Counted from the stretch's first letter, positions 52,399 to 60,934 are shown. The stretch is DNA of 64,000 nt from Acidimicrobiales bacterium (GCA_028285495.1 JANQPB010000006.1:186001-250000), one strand, 5' to 3'. A program made the numbers and translations. The notes: generated by a model from the sequence alone, not told the origin.

Positions 52399-52444
52399 GT
52401 TGGCCTCCTCATGGCGACACTCCCGATGCGGCCTGCCTGGGCGC

Positions 52445-53170
52445 TCACACCCCGCTGGTCAGACGGTCCCGCAGGCCGGCCCAGGCCGCTCGACCTTCGT
52501 CCGAGCCGGCCCAGGTCAGGTAGTCGGTCCGCCCTCGCTGGCGAAACACCGGCGACGAGAACACGTCGGCCCACCAGGCGACCGGGCGCAACATGCGGTC
52601 GGCCGTCGCCGGCTCGAAGCCGGACCAGGCCCTGGCCGTCTCTTCCGACCGGAAGAGGTTCATGTTGCTTCACCGGAAGGGTCTGGTCGACGGGTCGCCG
52701 CCGACCTCGGCGCTCGTGTAGCCGACGAGCGTCTCCGGCTCGACGAGGAGGAGCTCCTCGTCCCGCATCTCGACCACCATCGGCTCACCGGTGGTCAGGT
52801 CCGGAGCGTCGACCCGGACCGTCCTGCCGGGTACGAGCCAGCGCACGGCCAGCGACTCGAAGCCTCACTGACCGAACCACCCGTGCTGGCCGTCGATCGA
52901 GATGCGGTACTGGGTCGGCTGGGCGTTGAACGGCGGGAACGAGGCGATCCAGTCGGTCCCCGGATGGGTCCAGCCGGGGGTCAGCTCCATTAGCCGGTGG
53001 ACCAGCGTGCGGCCGTCCTCGACCGCGACCCCGAGCGAGGCGGCGACGTCGGTGAAGTGCAGGGTCTCGCCCCGTTCGACGAGGGCGGCCATGATCGTCG
53101 CATAGGCCGCGTCCAGGTGGCGATCCAGGTCGGCGGCCGGACCCGCCGGATCGTCGCTCGAGGTCGACAT
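52445..53170 (-). CDS. MerB-like organomercurial lyase with two in-frame TGA codons (probable diselenoprotein)
   Basis: One reading frame of 241 codons is interrupted only by TGA at 52867-52865 (codon 102) and 52672-52670 (codon 167). Read through, it matches MerB: a winged-helix N-terminus, QYRISIDG, GRTVRVDAPDLTTGEP, EELLLVEPE and NLFRSEETARAW. From memory of E. coli MerB, codon 102 aligns with catalytic Cys96 (WCALD) and codon 167 with Cys159 (FCCHVHFF). Their spacing is 65 against 63. Asp99 corresponds to E105. Both TGAs are followed by hairpins like bacterial SECIS elements, so selenocysteine is the best reading. The enzyme would cleave carbon-mercury or similar bonds. The start ATG 53170 has TTGACA-17-AAACCT seven bases upstream. 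A pseudogene or reinitiation at ATG 52663 are alternatives. Confidence 0.78.
52640..52657 (-). promoter_or_regulatory. Candidate SECIS hairpin for the second TGA
   Basis: In the mRNA, CUCUUCC pairs perfectly with GGAAGAG around a GGUC tetraloop. The stem starts 12 bases after the TGA at 52672-52670 and the loop begins at base 20. The GGUC loop is the one I recall from the E. coli fdhF SECIS, and the distance lies in the working range for bacteria. Confidence 0.7.
52835..52858 (-). promoter_or_regulatory. Candidate SECIS hairpin for the first TGA
   Basis: Six bases after the TGA at 52867-52865, GAGUCGC pairs with GC-U-GGCUC (one bulged U and one G-U pair). The nine-base loop UGGCCGUGC has GG at bases 15-16 after the TGA. 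It is weaker than the second hairpin but correctly placed. Confidence 0.5.
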
Positions 53171-53177
53171 GGGCCCG

Positions 53178-53206
53178 AGGTTTCCGCGGTCGACCCGAGC
53201 TGTCAA
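53178..53206 (-). promoter_or_regulatory. Promoter of the MerB-like gene
   Basis: A consensus -35 box TTGACA (53206-53201) and AAACCT (53183-53178) are 17 bases apart, and the ATG at 53170 follows seven bases later. This predicts leaderless expression independent of the upstream phosphotransferase gene. Confidence 0.5.
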
Positions 53207-53215
53207 CTCCGTCGC

Positions 53216-54313
53216 TCAACTCGATGCGGTGGCGATCCCGAGCAACTCGGCCGCCCGCTCGACCCGACGCTCGACCGTCTGCCGGTACTGGTCGAGGTCG
53301 AGCTCTTCGTCCTGGGCCCCCTGCTGGCCGTTGAGGTAGCGGGCGTACACCCCCTCGCCGATGCACGCCAGGCGCCAGCTGGCCCACGCCCGGTAGTAGT
53401 CGACCTGGCCGAGCTCGACGCCGGTGGCGTCGGCGTAGCGCCCGGCCAGCTCCTGCTGGTTGGCGAATCCGGGCAGGCCGGTCGTCTCGTTGTCGCCACC
53501 GGCGTCGGGGTCGGCGGGATCGTGCCAGTAGCCGAGCAGTCCGGCCAGGTCGGCCAGCGGGTCGCCGAGCGTGCACAGCTCCCAGTCGAGGACGCCGACG
53601 ACGGGGCCGTCTGGGTCCATCATGCAGTTCGAGAGTCGGTAGTCGCCGTGGGCGATCGTGGTTCGGGCCGCCACCGGTACCCGCGCCGTCAGGGTGTCGC
53701 GGACCCGGTCGATCAGGGGGATGTCTCGGGTCTTCGACTGCTCCCACTGGCCCGACCACCGTCGGATCTGGCGCTCGATGTAGCCGCTCCGCTTGGCCAG
53801 GTCGCCGAGACCGACGTCGTCGATGTCGACCTCGTGGAGGGCGACCAGGGTGTCGATCAGATCGTCGGACATGCGGGCCCTGGCCTCGGGGGCGATGGCC
53901 CGGCCGATGTCGATGTCGCGGACGATGACCCCGTCGAGGAAGTGCATGACGTAGAAGTCGCGCCCGTTGACCTCCGGGTCCTGGCACAGGCCGATCAGGC
54001 GGGGGACGGGCACCGGGCTGTCGCGCAGGGCGTGCATCAGCCGGTGCTCGCGGGCCATGTCGTGGGCGCTCGGGAGGAGCTCGCCCATCGGCGGGCGCCG
54101 CAGCACGAAGCGGCGCCCGGCGGCGTCGGTGACGGTGAAGGTCATGTTCGACCGCCCTCCGGCGATCAGGTCGAAGCGGAGCGGGGGCTCGATCTCGGCC
54201 CGCTCGGCCAGCCACCGGGTCACGTTCGCCACGTCGATCGCGTCCGGGGCCGTCGGTGAACCGGTCGGGTCGGCGTTGTCGTCGGGAACCGATGCTGCCT
54301 GCATGGCCGTCAT
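53216..54313 (-). CDS. Phosphotransferase-family protein (APH/ACAD10-like kinase fold)
   Basis: This 365-residue protein has an aminoglycoside-phosphotransferase-like kinase fold: an N-lobe with GGRSNMTFTV, the catalytic loop HGDYRLSNCM and the metal-binding VLDWELCTLGDPLADL. Relatives in actinobacteria and in the N-terminus of ACAD10/11 phosphorylate 4-hydroxyacids for acyl-CoA breakdown, which fits the lipid-rich context better than antibiotic resistance. Starts at 54313 or 54304 are both possible. The MerB-like gene starts 45 bp downstream. Confidence 0.88.
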   Translation of the reverse strand: MTAMQAASVPDDNADPTGSPTAPDAIDVANVTRWLAERAEIEPPLRFDLIAGGRSNMTFTVTDAAGRRFVLRRPPMGELLPSAHDMAREHRLMHALRDSPVPVPRLIGLCQDPEVNGRDFYVMHFLDGVIVRDIDIGRAIAPEARARMSDDLIDTLVALHEVDIDDVGLGDLAKRSGYIERQIRRWSGQWEQSKTRDIPLIDRVRDTLTARVPVAARTTIAHGDYRLSNCMMDPDGPVVGVLDWELCTLGDPLADLAGLLGYWHDPADPDAGGDNETTGLPGFANQQELAGRYADATGVELGQVDYYRAWASWRLACIGEGVYARYLNGQQGAQDEELDLDQYRQTVERRVERAAELLGIATASS

Positions 54314-54475
54314 CTTCGCACCGGGACCAGATCGGGGCGAGCGGGCGGGGCGACCCGGGCCGCGGGCCGGCGCGGCCGACCGACTTGACCGCGGCGAGCC
54401 CAGACCGGAGGCTTGGCCAATGCTCGTCACGGCCCCGACCAACGATCCTCCGATGCGACCGACGAACGGCACACG

Positions 54476-55363
54476 ATGAAGGTCCGGATCGGCGTGGCCG
54501 CCGGCGCCCGCGTCGCCGAGGACCCGGTGGCGCTGTTCGGCCTCGTCGATTCGCTTGAGGACCTCGGGTACGACTCGCTCTGGGTCCCCGACGTCGTGAC
54601 CACCCCGACCCTCGATCCCATCGCCGCCCTCGCCGCCGCCGCCGGGCGTCGATCGAAGCTGAAGCTCGGGACCCACCTGATCGTGCCGGGGCGCAACCCG
54701 GTGTTGCTGGCCCGCCAGCTCGCGTCCCTCGATCGGCTGTCGGGCGGCCGCCTGCTGCTGATGGCCGTCATCGGGATCCGCCGGCCGGACGAGCTGGCGG
54801 CCCAGGGCGTTGCCGCCGAGGACCGCACGTCGATGCTCGAGGAGTCGCTCGAGGTCATGCGGGCGCTCTGGCGGGGTGAACGGGTGACCTTCGACGGCCG
54901 TCACGTGCACGTCGACGACGTGGCGCTCGGGATCCGGCCGGTCCAGGACCCGCTCGAGGTGTGGCTCGGCGGCATGGTCCCGGCGGCGCTGCGGCGATGC
55001 GGCCGGCTGGGGGAGGGGTGGATGCCGGGACTCTGCACCCCGGCCGAGGCCGAGCGGGCCCGGGCCACGATCGAGGCCGAGGCGGAGCGGATGGGGCGCA
55101 CCATCGACGCCGAGCACTTCGGGGTCAACCTCACGTTCGTGACCGGGGCCATCGATGCTCGGGTCAGGGCGACGATCCAGGCGAGGCGGACGGACCTGGC
55201 GCCCGAGGAGGTCGTCGCCGTCGGCCCCGGCGGACTGGCCCGCCAGGTCCAGGCGTTCCTCGATGTCGGCTTTTCCAAGTTCGTCATACGACCGACCGTC
55301 GAGCCCCAGTCGTGGACCGACGCGGTCGAGGCGGTGTCGGAGGTGCTCGAACTCCAGTCCTGA
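54476..55363 (+). CDS. LLM-class (F420-type) oxidoreductase
   Basis: This 295-residue luciferase-like protein has GYDSLWVPDVVTTPTLDP, SLDRLSGGRLLLMAVIG and LEVWLGGMVPAALRR. The ATG at 54476 starts the conserved first strand (KVRIGVAAG). It is the fifth such enzyme in the window and is divergent from the phosphotransferase gene. Confidence 0.9.
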   Translation: MKVRIGVAAGARVAEDPVALFGLVDSLEDLGYDSLWVPDVVTTPTLDPIAALAAAAGRRSKLKLGTHLIVPGRNPVLLARQLASLDRLSGGRLLLMAVIGIRRPDELAAQGVAAEDRTSMLEESLEVMRALWRGERVTFDGRHVHVDDVALGIRPVQDPLEVWLGGMVPAALRRCGRLGEGWMPGLCTPAEAERARATIEAEAERMGRTIDAEHFGVNLTFVTGAIDARVRATIQARRTDLAPEEVVAVGPGGLARQVQAFLDVGFSKFVIRPTVEPQSWTDAVEAVSEVLELQS

Positions 55364-55542
55364 AGGCGGTTCTGGCCCGTCGTCGACGCCGCCGCGGGCC
55401 CGCTCGTCGACGAATCTCGACGATTGTCGTGTCATCAGTCCGTAATGTGACTAGAGTTGCGGCGACGCGGTTCGACACGGGTCGCGTGGCGGAGTACGTG
55501 CGGAGTACGAGCCCGAGGCACTCGGGCCGAGCAAGGCTGGCA

Positions 55543-56877
55543 ATGGCACCCTCGAGCCGTTCAGGCGACAGCGCATCGAGCCATCCCCGACCGACGTCGG
55601 TTCGGCGTTCCCACGCCGGTACCACCGCCGTCGATCGCCAGCCCCCGCCACCGTCCCATCGCTCGCCACCGCCTCGTCGTCCCGTGGCTGCGCCGGCTCC
55701 CCGGCCCGCCGGTGGACGACTCCCGGTCCCACCGCCGACCCATCGCGGGCCGAGCCCCGAGCAGCGACCCCAGGGCCGACCCCGGTCGGTCGGGCTGCTC
55801 GACCGACCGACCGCACCGGTGCCGATCGCCGGTGACCGGCCGACCGCGCCGGCGCCACGGCCGCAGCTCCCGCCGGCGATCCGGCTGGATCCGGAGCCCC
55901 CCGGGCTCGACCAGCCCGCCGGGCCCCGCTCGTGGCCGAGACGGCTCGCCGGCGTCGCCGTCGTCTGCTGCTTGACGGCCGCCGTGGCCGTCGGCGCGCT
56001 CAGCCTCGGCGACGATCCTGCCGACGGCGAGCAGACCGGCTCGACCACCCGGGTGGAAACCGCCGACGGTCCTCGGGCGTCGGCCGCCCTGCTGCGGTCC
56101 GATGGCGCCATCGAGGTCGACGGGCGCCTGACCGACGCCGGCGAGCTGACGCGGGCCGCGGAGTCGCTGGTGGCCATGCCCGACCCGTCCGGCCCGGTCC
56201 TGCTCGACTCGACGACCATGAGCGCCGTGGTCGAGCCGTCGGCCGCCACCCCGGACGGCGCCGACGTCGCCTCGCGCCCGGCCACCACGACCACCACCGT
56301 CTGGACCGAGCCCACCCTGCCCCCCGAGAGCGACTGGGTCGATGCGGGTAACGGGGTCGCCGTCCCCGACCTGCTGCTGCGCATCCGCTTCTGCGAGTCG
56401 ACCAACGACTACCAGGCGGCGAGTCGGTACTCGACCGCCAGGGGTGCCTACCAGTTCCTCATCGGCAGTTGGGAGTGGTACGGCCACGCCGCGCGCTTCG
56501 GTGTCGCCGAGGCCCACCTGGCCACGCCGGCCCAGCAGGACCAGGCGGCGCTGGCCACCCTGCGGGCCGAGGGCACCGGCCCCTGGTCCGAGAGCCGTCC
56601 CTGCTGGAGCGACCCCGACATCGACCCCCGGTACGCCACCGCTCGCCCGCCGACGCCGACGAACCCGCCGGCCACCACCACCACGACGACCGGCACCTCG
56701 TCGACCGGTGGCACCGGTTCGAGCACGACCGCAGGCTCGAGCTCGACCACCACCAGCACCTCGACGCCGAGCACCGACACCACGGCCGCCTCCAGCACCA
56801 CCTCGTCGACCGCCTCCACCTCGACGACGACGACCGACGGCTCGGCCAGCACCGACTCGACGACCACCACGACCTGA
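55543..56877 (+). CDS. Membrane-anchored Rpf/transglycosylase-like protein
   Basis: This protein of about 444 residues has a Pro/Arg-rich cytoplasmic part (1-130), one membrane helix (135-154), an acidic outer linker, and a lysozyme-like Rpf-type domain at about 275-355 (LRIRFCESTNDY, GAYQFLIGSWEWYG). E285 is the likely catalytic acid, and C284 with C354 a likely disulfide. A Ser/Thr-rich low-complexity tail (370-444) could be glycosylated or span the wall. It probably cleaves peptidoglycan during growth or resuscitation. The start is uncertain; GTGs upstream near 55485 are possible. TAGAGT at 55452 may be the -10 box. Confidence 0.8.
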   Translation: MAPSSRSGDSASSHPRPTSVRRSHAGTTAVDRQPPPPSHRSPPPRRPVAAPAPRPAGGRLPVPPPTHRGPSPEQRPQGRPRSVGLLDRPTAPVPIAGDRPTAPAPRPQLPPAIRLDPEPPGLDQPAGPRSWPRRLAGVAVVCCLTAAVAVGALSLGDDPADGEQTGSTTRVETADGPRASAALLRSDGAIEVDGRLTDAGELTRAAESLVAMPDPSGPVLLDSTTMSAVVEPSAATPDGADVASRPATTTTTVWTEPTLPPESDWVDAGNGVAVPDLLLRIRFCESTNDYQAASRYSTARGAYQFLIGSWEWYGHAARFGVAEAHLATPAQQDQAALATLRAEGTGPWSESRPCWSDPDIDPRYATARPPTPTNPPATTTTTTGTSSTGGTGSSTTAGSSSTTTSTSTPSTDTTAASSTTSSTASTSTTTTDGSASTDSTTTTT

Positions 56878-56962
56878 GCCGGGGGACGGTCCTGGAGAGC
56901 GCGACCAACCGGGACGGCGGGGTGCCTTGCGCGCCGCCGACGACGATGTGGCACGATACGGC

Positions 56963-57529
56963 ATGCTCGAACTCGTGGCCCTGATGTCGGACGCCGAGGC
57001 CGGGCGGCGGCTGGCCGACGAGCTCGGCGGCACGTCGTACCGCAACCACGACGGCGAGAGCGACCGCCGGCCCTACTCGGGGATGGTCCGGGTCGCCACC
57101 GACCGGATCGAGCCGCTGCGGGCGGTGGCCGACGTCGGCCTCTTCACCGCGTTCGCCCGGATCGTGAAGGCCCCGCGCGAGCCGTCGCCGCAGCGGGTCG
57201 TGTGCTCGTTCGGGCTGGTGGCCAACCCCGACCTGGGGCACGGGCCGGCCGACGATCACTGGCGGGACCGCCACGGGCCGCTGGCGTTACGCAGCCACTC
57301 GGCGATGTGCGACTACACACAGCTGTCGATCGTGGCCGTGCACCAGGGGATGGCACTCGACGGCATCGCCCTGTGCGCCTTCGACTCGCGTCAGGACGCC
57401 AGGGAGCGCTTCTTCGACGATGACGACGCCAGGGCCGCGATCGCAGCCGACGTGGCCGAGTTCGCCGACCTGCGCAACTCGCCAAGGCGGGTCGTGCTCG
57501 TCGAGAACGGTCCCGGCTCGACGACATGA
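56963..57529 (+). CDS. EthD-domain protein
   Basis: This 188-residue protein has the EthD/dimeric alpha-beta-barrel motif (DDHWRDRHGPLALRSHS, then YTQLSIVAVHQ). Relatives assist P450s or catalyse ring-forming and degradative steps. The role here is unknown. The stop overlaps the acyl-CoA dehydrogenase start as ATGA, so it likely belongs to the same catabolic step. Confidence 0.75.
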   Translation: MLELVALMSDAEAGRRLADELGGTSYRNHDGESDRRPYSGMVRVATDRIEPLRAVADVGLFTAFARIVKAPREPSPQRVVCSFGLVANPDLGHGPADDHWRDRHGPLALRSHSAMCDYTQLSIVAVHQGMALDGIALCAFDSRQDARERFFDDDDARAAIAADVAEFADLRNSPRRVVLVENGPGSTT

Positions 57530-58737
57530 GCGGCGCCGGCCCGGCCACCGATCCCGAGGTCGCCGACCACATCGTCGAGACGGTGGCCCGCTGGGTCGAC
57601 CGCGAGGTCGTCCCCGCCGCGCCCGACCTGGAGCACGCCGACGCCTATCCGGACGAGCTGGTGGCGCAGATGGCCGACTTCGGCCTCTTCGGGGCCACCA
57701 TCCCCGAGACCGACGGTGGCCTCGGGCTCGACGTCTCGACCTATGCCAGGGTCGTCGAGGAGCTGGCCCGCGGTTGGATGTCGTTGGCCGGCGTCATCAA
57801 CAGCCACCTGATCGCCGCCAACCTGATCAGCCGCTTCGGCACCGACGACCAGCGACGGCGCTGGCTGCCGGCCATGGCCAGCGGCGAGCGGCGGGGCTGC
57901 TTCTCGCTCTCCGAGCACGACTCGGGCAGCGACGCCGCCGCCCTCCGGTGCCGGGCCACCCGCGACGGCGACGAGTGGGTGATCGACGGCACCAAGATGT
58001 GGGTCACGAACGGCCGCCGGGCCGGTCTGGTCGCCCTCCTGGCCCGGGCCAGGGAACCGGACGGCGCCGGCGGTGACCGATCGGAGGGCGACGGCGATCT
58101 CGGCATCACGTGCTTCCTCGTCGACAAGGAGCCCGGCGCCACCAGCGGCGGGATCACCGTCGGCGACAACCTCGACAAGCTCGGCTACCGGGGCCTCGAG
58201 ACCGTCGAGATGACCTACGTCGGCCATCGGGTCCCAGCCGACCGCGTCCTCGGCGGCCCGGACGGGGTCGGCCGGGGCTTCGGCTGGTGCCTCTCGGCGC
58301 TCGAGGTCGGGCGGGTCAACGTGGCCGCACGAGGCGTCGGTGTGGCCCGAGCCGCCCTCGACGCCGCCATGGCCTACGCCGGGACCAGGGAGACCTTCGG
58401 CCGCCCGATCGGCCACCACCAGGGCATCCAGTTCAAGCTGGCCGAGATGGCGACCAAGGTCGAGGCGGCACGTCTCCTGACCAGGGAGGCCGCGGCCAAG
58501 GTCGACGCCGGCCGTCGAGCCGACCTGGCCGCCGGGATGGCCAAGCTGTTCGCCTCCGAGACGGCGGCCGAGGTGGCGCTCGACGCCATGCGGATCCACG
58601 GCGGCAACGGCTTCACCACCGCCTACCCGGTGGAGCGCTACTACCGGGACGCACCGCTGATGATCATCGGCGAGGGCACGAGCGAGATCCAGAAGATGGT
58701 GATCGGCCGGGCCCTGATGCGGGGGGAGCGCCCGTAG
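57526..58737 (+). CDS. Acyl-CoA dehydrogenase
   Basis: This 403-residue FAD enzyme introduces the alpha-beta double bond into acyl-CoA. It has CFSLSEHDSGSDAAAL, DGTKMWVTNG, the arginine region RETFGRPIGHHQGIQF, and GEGTSEIQKMVIGRAL with the catalytic Glu. The length is that of a soluble tetrameric member. The start overlaps the EthD gene stop by four bases. The electron acceptor (ETF) is not in the window. Confidence 0.95.
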   Translation: MSGAGPATDPEVADHIVETVARWVDREVVPAAPDLEHADAYPDELVAQMADFGLFGATIPETDGGLGLDVSTYARVVEELARGWMSLAGVINSHLIAANLISRFGTDDQRRRWLPAMASGERRGCFSLSEHDSGSDAAALRCRATRDGDEWVIDGTKMWVTNGRRAGLVALLARAREPDGAGGDRSEGDGDLGITCFLVDKEPGATSGGITVGDNLDKLGYRGLETVEMTYVGHRVPADRVLGGPDGVGRGFGWCLSALEVGRVNVAARGVGVARAALDAAMAYAGTRETFGRPIGHHQGIQFKLAEMATKVEAARLLTREAAAKVDAGRRADLAAGMAKLFASETAAEVALDAMRIHGGNGFTTAYPVERYYRDAPLMIIGEGTSEIQKMVIGRALMRGERP

Positions 58738-58782
58738 GGCCGGAGCGCCGACCGACGGCGCGGCTGGCCGGGGCGGGCCAGC

Positions 58783-59481
58783 TCAGAGGTGGTCGACGAA
58801 CCAGCGGTGCACGTCGGCGCACGCCACCAGTCGCTCGGTGCAGTGATCGACGAACGCGGCGGCGCCGAAGCTGTCGGGAATCGGCTCGAGCCATCGGGCC
58901 TGGAGGCCCATCTTGTGCCGCAGCAGGTCGGCTCGCGGGTGGTCCTCGGCGTGGGGCTTCGGCACCTTCTTGTAGCCCTGCCCGTCGATGTCGAGGTCGC
59001 GGCCGTGGCCGAGGGCGGCCAGCGCATCGGCCAGCGCTGACCCGGTGGCCTCGTCGGCGACCAGGGCGCGCCAGCGGTCGACATCCATGATCGGGGCCCC
59101 CGTCGCATAGCCGATCCCCTCGACGCCGACCCGGAGGAACAGGGTCGGCGCCGACTTTCGCTCCGGTCCCTCCCAGAATCGGAGCAGGACGTGGTCCTTG
59201 TACGGGCTCCGATCCGGGTTGAATCGGAGGTCGTTGGTGATCGGGCCGATCGAGCCGTTCGTCTTCGGCTCGGCGACGATCGCCGAACCCATCTCCTCCC
59301 GCAGCCGGTCGCCCATGGCCACCACGAACGCCTTCATCGGGTCGGTGACGGCGTCCCGGTAGCGCGTCTTGTTGGCCTGGAACCAGACCTTGTCGGCTCC
59401 GCTCAGCTCGGTCAGGAACGGCAGGAAGTCATCGGGGAAGCCGGCGAACGCCGGCTGCTCGGATCGGGAGGTCGGGGCCAT
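58783..59481 (-). CDS. DUF2461 (TIGR02453) family protein
   Basis: This 232-residue protein has the DUF2461 pattern (FPDDFLPFLTELSGADKVWF, NRDRSPYKDHVLLRFWE-like segment, GYKKVPKPHAEDHPRADLL). The family has no proven function. The ATG at 59481 has GAAAGG upstream. It is convergent with the acyl-CoA dehydrogenase and divergent from the cupin. Confidence 0.85.
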   Translation of the reverse strand: MAPTSRSEQPAFAGFPDDFLPFLTELSGADKVWFQANKTRYRDAVTDPMKAFVVAMGDRLREEMGSAIVAEPKTNGSIGPITNDLRFNPDRSPYKDHVLLRFWEGPERKSAPTLFLRVGVEGIGYATGAPIMDVDRWRALVADEATGSALADALAALGHGRDLDIDGQGYKKVPKPHAEDHPRADLLRHKMGLQARWLEPIPDSFGAAAFVDHCTERLVACADVHRWFVDHL

Positions 59482-59654
59482 GTCGATGCCTTTCGATCGG
59501 TTCGGGATCAGGATGGGCGGCGGGATCGCCGGCCCTGACCAGTCGACGAACGGGCGGCGACGATTTCGACCGTCGCGGCGTCGGTCCACCACACCTCCCC
59601 GCCGATTCGGGCCGAGGGGTCGACCACCGCCGGTGCGCTACGCTCGGTGGCGAC

Positions 59655-60131
59655 ATGGGACGGGACGACGCCGGCGCCGACGAGATCATCGAGGAGCTCG
59701 GGCTCGAGCCGCTGACGGCCGAGGGCGGCCAGTGGACGGTCGCCTGGCGGGACGAGGGTCTGACGTCGATCTACTACCTGGTCCGGCCGGGCGACTTCTC
59801 GGCCATGCACCGGCTGTCGGTGACCGAGGTCTGGCATCACTACGGCGGCGCGCCGACCAGGATGCTCCTGCTCGACGAGGACGGTTCGATCGAACGACCG
59901 GTGCTCGGTCCCGACCTGGCCGCAGGCCAGCGGCCATTGGTCGGTGTCCCCGCCGGGGTGTGGATGGGGGCTGCGACCGATGGGGCGTGGAGCCTGCTCG
60001 GCACGACCCTCACCCCGCCGTGGGACGACTCGTTCTTCACCCTCGGCCGCCGCGACGAGCTGGTCGCCCGCTTTCCCGATGCCGCCGAGGAGATCGACGC
60101 CCTGACCCGACCGGAGGGCGAGGAGCCGTGA
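59655..60131 (+). CDS. DUF985-type cupin protein
   Basis: This 158-residue protein has the cupin core IYYLVRPGDFSAMHRL and VTEVWHHYGGAP, with His and Glu available for metal, then PAGVWMGA. It matches the DUF985 cupins of unknown function. TACGCT lies ten bases before the ATG. The stop overlaps the SDR start as GTGA. Confidence 0.85.
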   Translation: MGRDDAGADEIIEELGLEPLTAEGGQWTVAWRDEGLTSIYYLVRPGDFSAMHRLSVTEVWHHYGGAPTRMLLLDEDGSIERPVLGPDLAAGQRPLVGVPAGVWMGAATDGAWSLLGTTLTPPWDDSFFTLGRRDELVARFPDAAEEIDALTRPEGEEP

Positions 60132-60934
60132 CCGATCGCTCGCACGGCCTCGGAACCGCCGGCGCCGACGTGGTGCCCCCACCGGCCGAGCTGCTCGACC
60201 TCACCGGTCGGGTCATCGTGGTGACCGGCGCCGGCGGGGGCATCGGGGCCGGGATCGCGGGCCGGCTCATCGCCGCCGGCGCCGACGTGGTGGCCAACAC
60301 CCGATCGTCACCGGTCACGCTCACGACGCCAAGCGGGGGGCCGGTCCCGGTGGTCACCGCCGACCTCACGGCCGAGGACGGGCCGGGCCGGGTGGTCGAC
60401 GAGACCCTCCGGCTGCGGGGCCGGATCGACGGCCTGGTCAACAACGCCGCCATCCAACCGGTGGCCGCCCTGGCCGACCTGGCCGACGACGACTGGCGGG
60501 CCATGCTCGACACCGACCTGACCGCCGCCCACCGCCTGACCCGACTGGCGGCCGCAGCCATGGTCGACGCCGGTCACGGTGGATCGATCGTGCACATCGC
60601 CTCGATCGAGGCCACCCAACCGGCCCCGGCCCATGAGCACTACGGGGTGGCCAAGGCCGGCCTGGTCATGCACGCCCGCGCCGCCGCCTCGGCCTACGGA
60701 CGGTCCGGCATCCGGGTCAATGCGGTCTCACCAGGGCTCATCGACCGGCCGGGCCTGGCCGACGACTGGCCCGACGGTGTCGGGCGGTGGCTGTCGGCCG
60801 TCCCGCTCGGCCGGCTCGGCGCCCCCGACGACATCGGCGACGCCTGCATGTTCCTCTGCTCGGACCTCAGCCGCTGGATCACCGGGGCCAACCTGGTCGT
60901 CGACGGCGGGGTCCTGACCCGACCGACCTGGTAG
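60128..60934 (+). CDS. Short-chain dehydrogenase/reductase
   Basis: This 268-residue SDR has TGAGGGIG, NNAA in place of NNAG, catalytic Ser in HIASIEAT and HYGVAKAG (Tyr and Lys), and the ending LVVDGGVLTRPTW. It is coupled to the cupin gene by a GTGA overlap, which suggests joint action. The substrate is not readable. Confidence 0.92.
   Translation: MTDRSHGLGTAGADVVPPPAELLDLTGRVIVVTGAGGGIGAGIAGRLIAAGADVVANTRSSPVTLTTPSGGPVPVVTADLTAEDGPGRVVDETLRLRGRIDGLVNNAAIQPVAALADLADDDWRAMLDTDLTAAHRLTRLAAAAMVDAGHGGSIVHIASIEATQPAPAHEHYGVAKAGLVMHARAAASAYGRSGIRVNAVSPGLIDRPGLADDWPDGVGRWLSAVPLGRLGAPDDIGDACMFLCSDLSRWITGANLVVDGGVLTRPTW

Noticed and set aside
52445..52663. Separate 72-residue gene starting at ATG 52663
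   Set aside because: The frame is the same as that upstream of the TGA, and the protein is only the C-terminal piece of MerB. A weak GGTGA site leaves reinitiation as a minor alternative.
52445..53170. Ordinary pseudogene with two nonsense codons
   Set aside because: Both stops are TGA, both align with catalytic cysteines, there is no frameshift, and hairpins follow each. Relatives would settle it.
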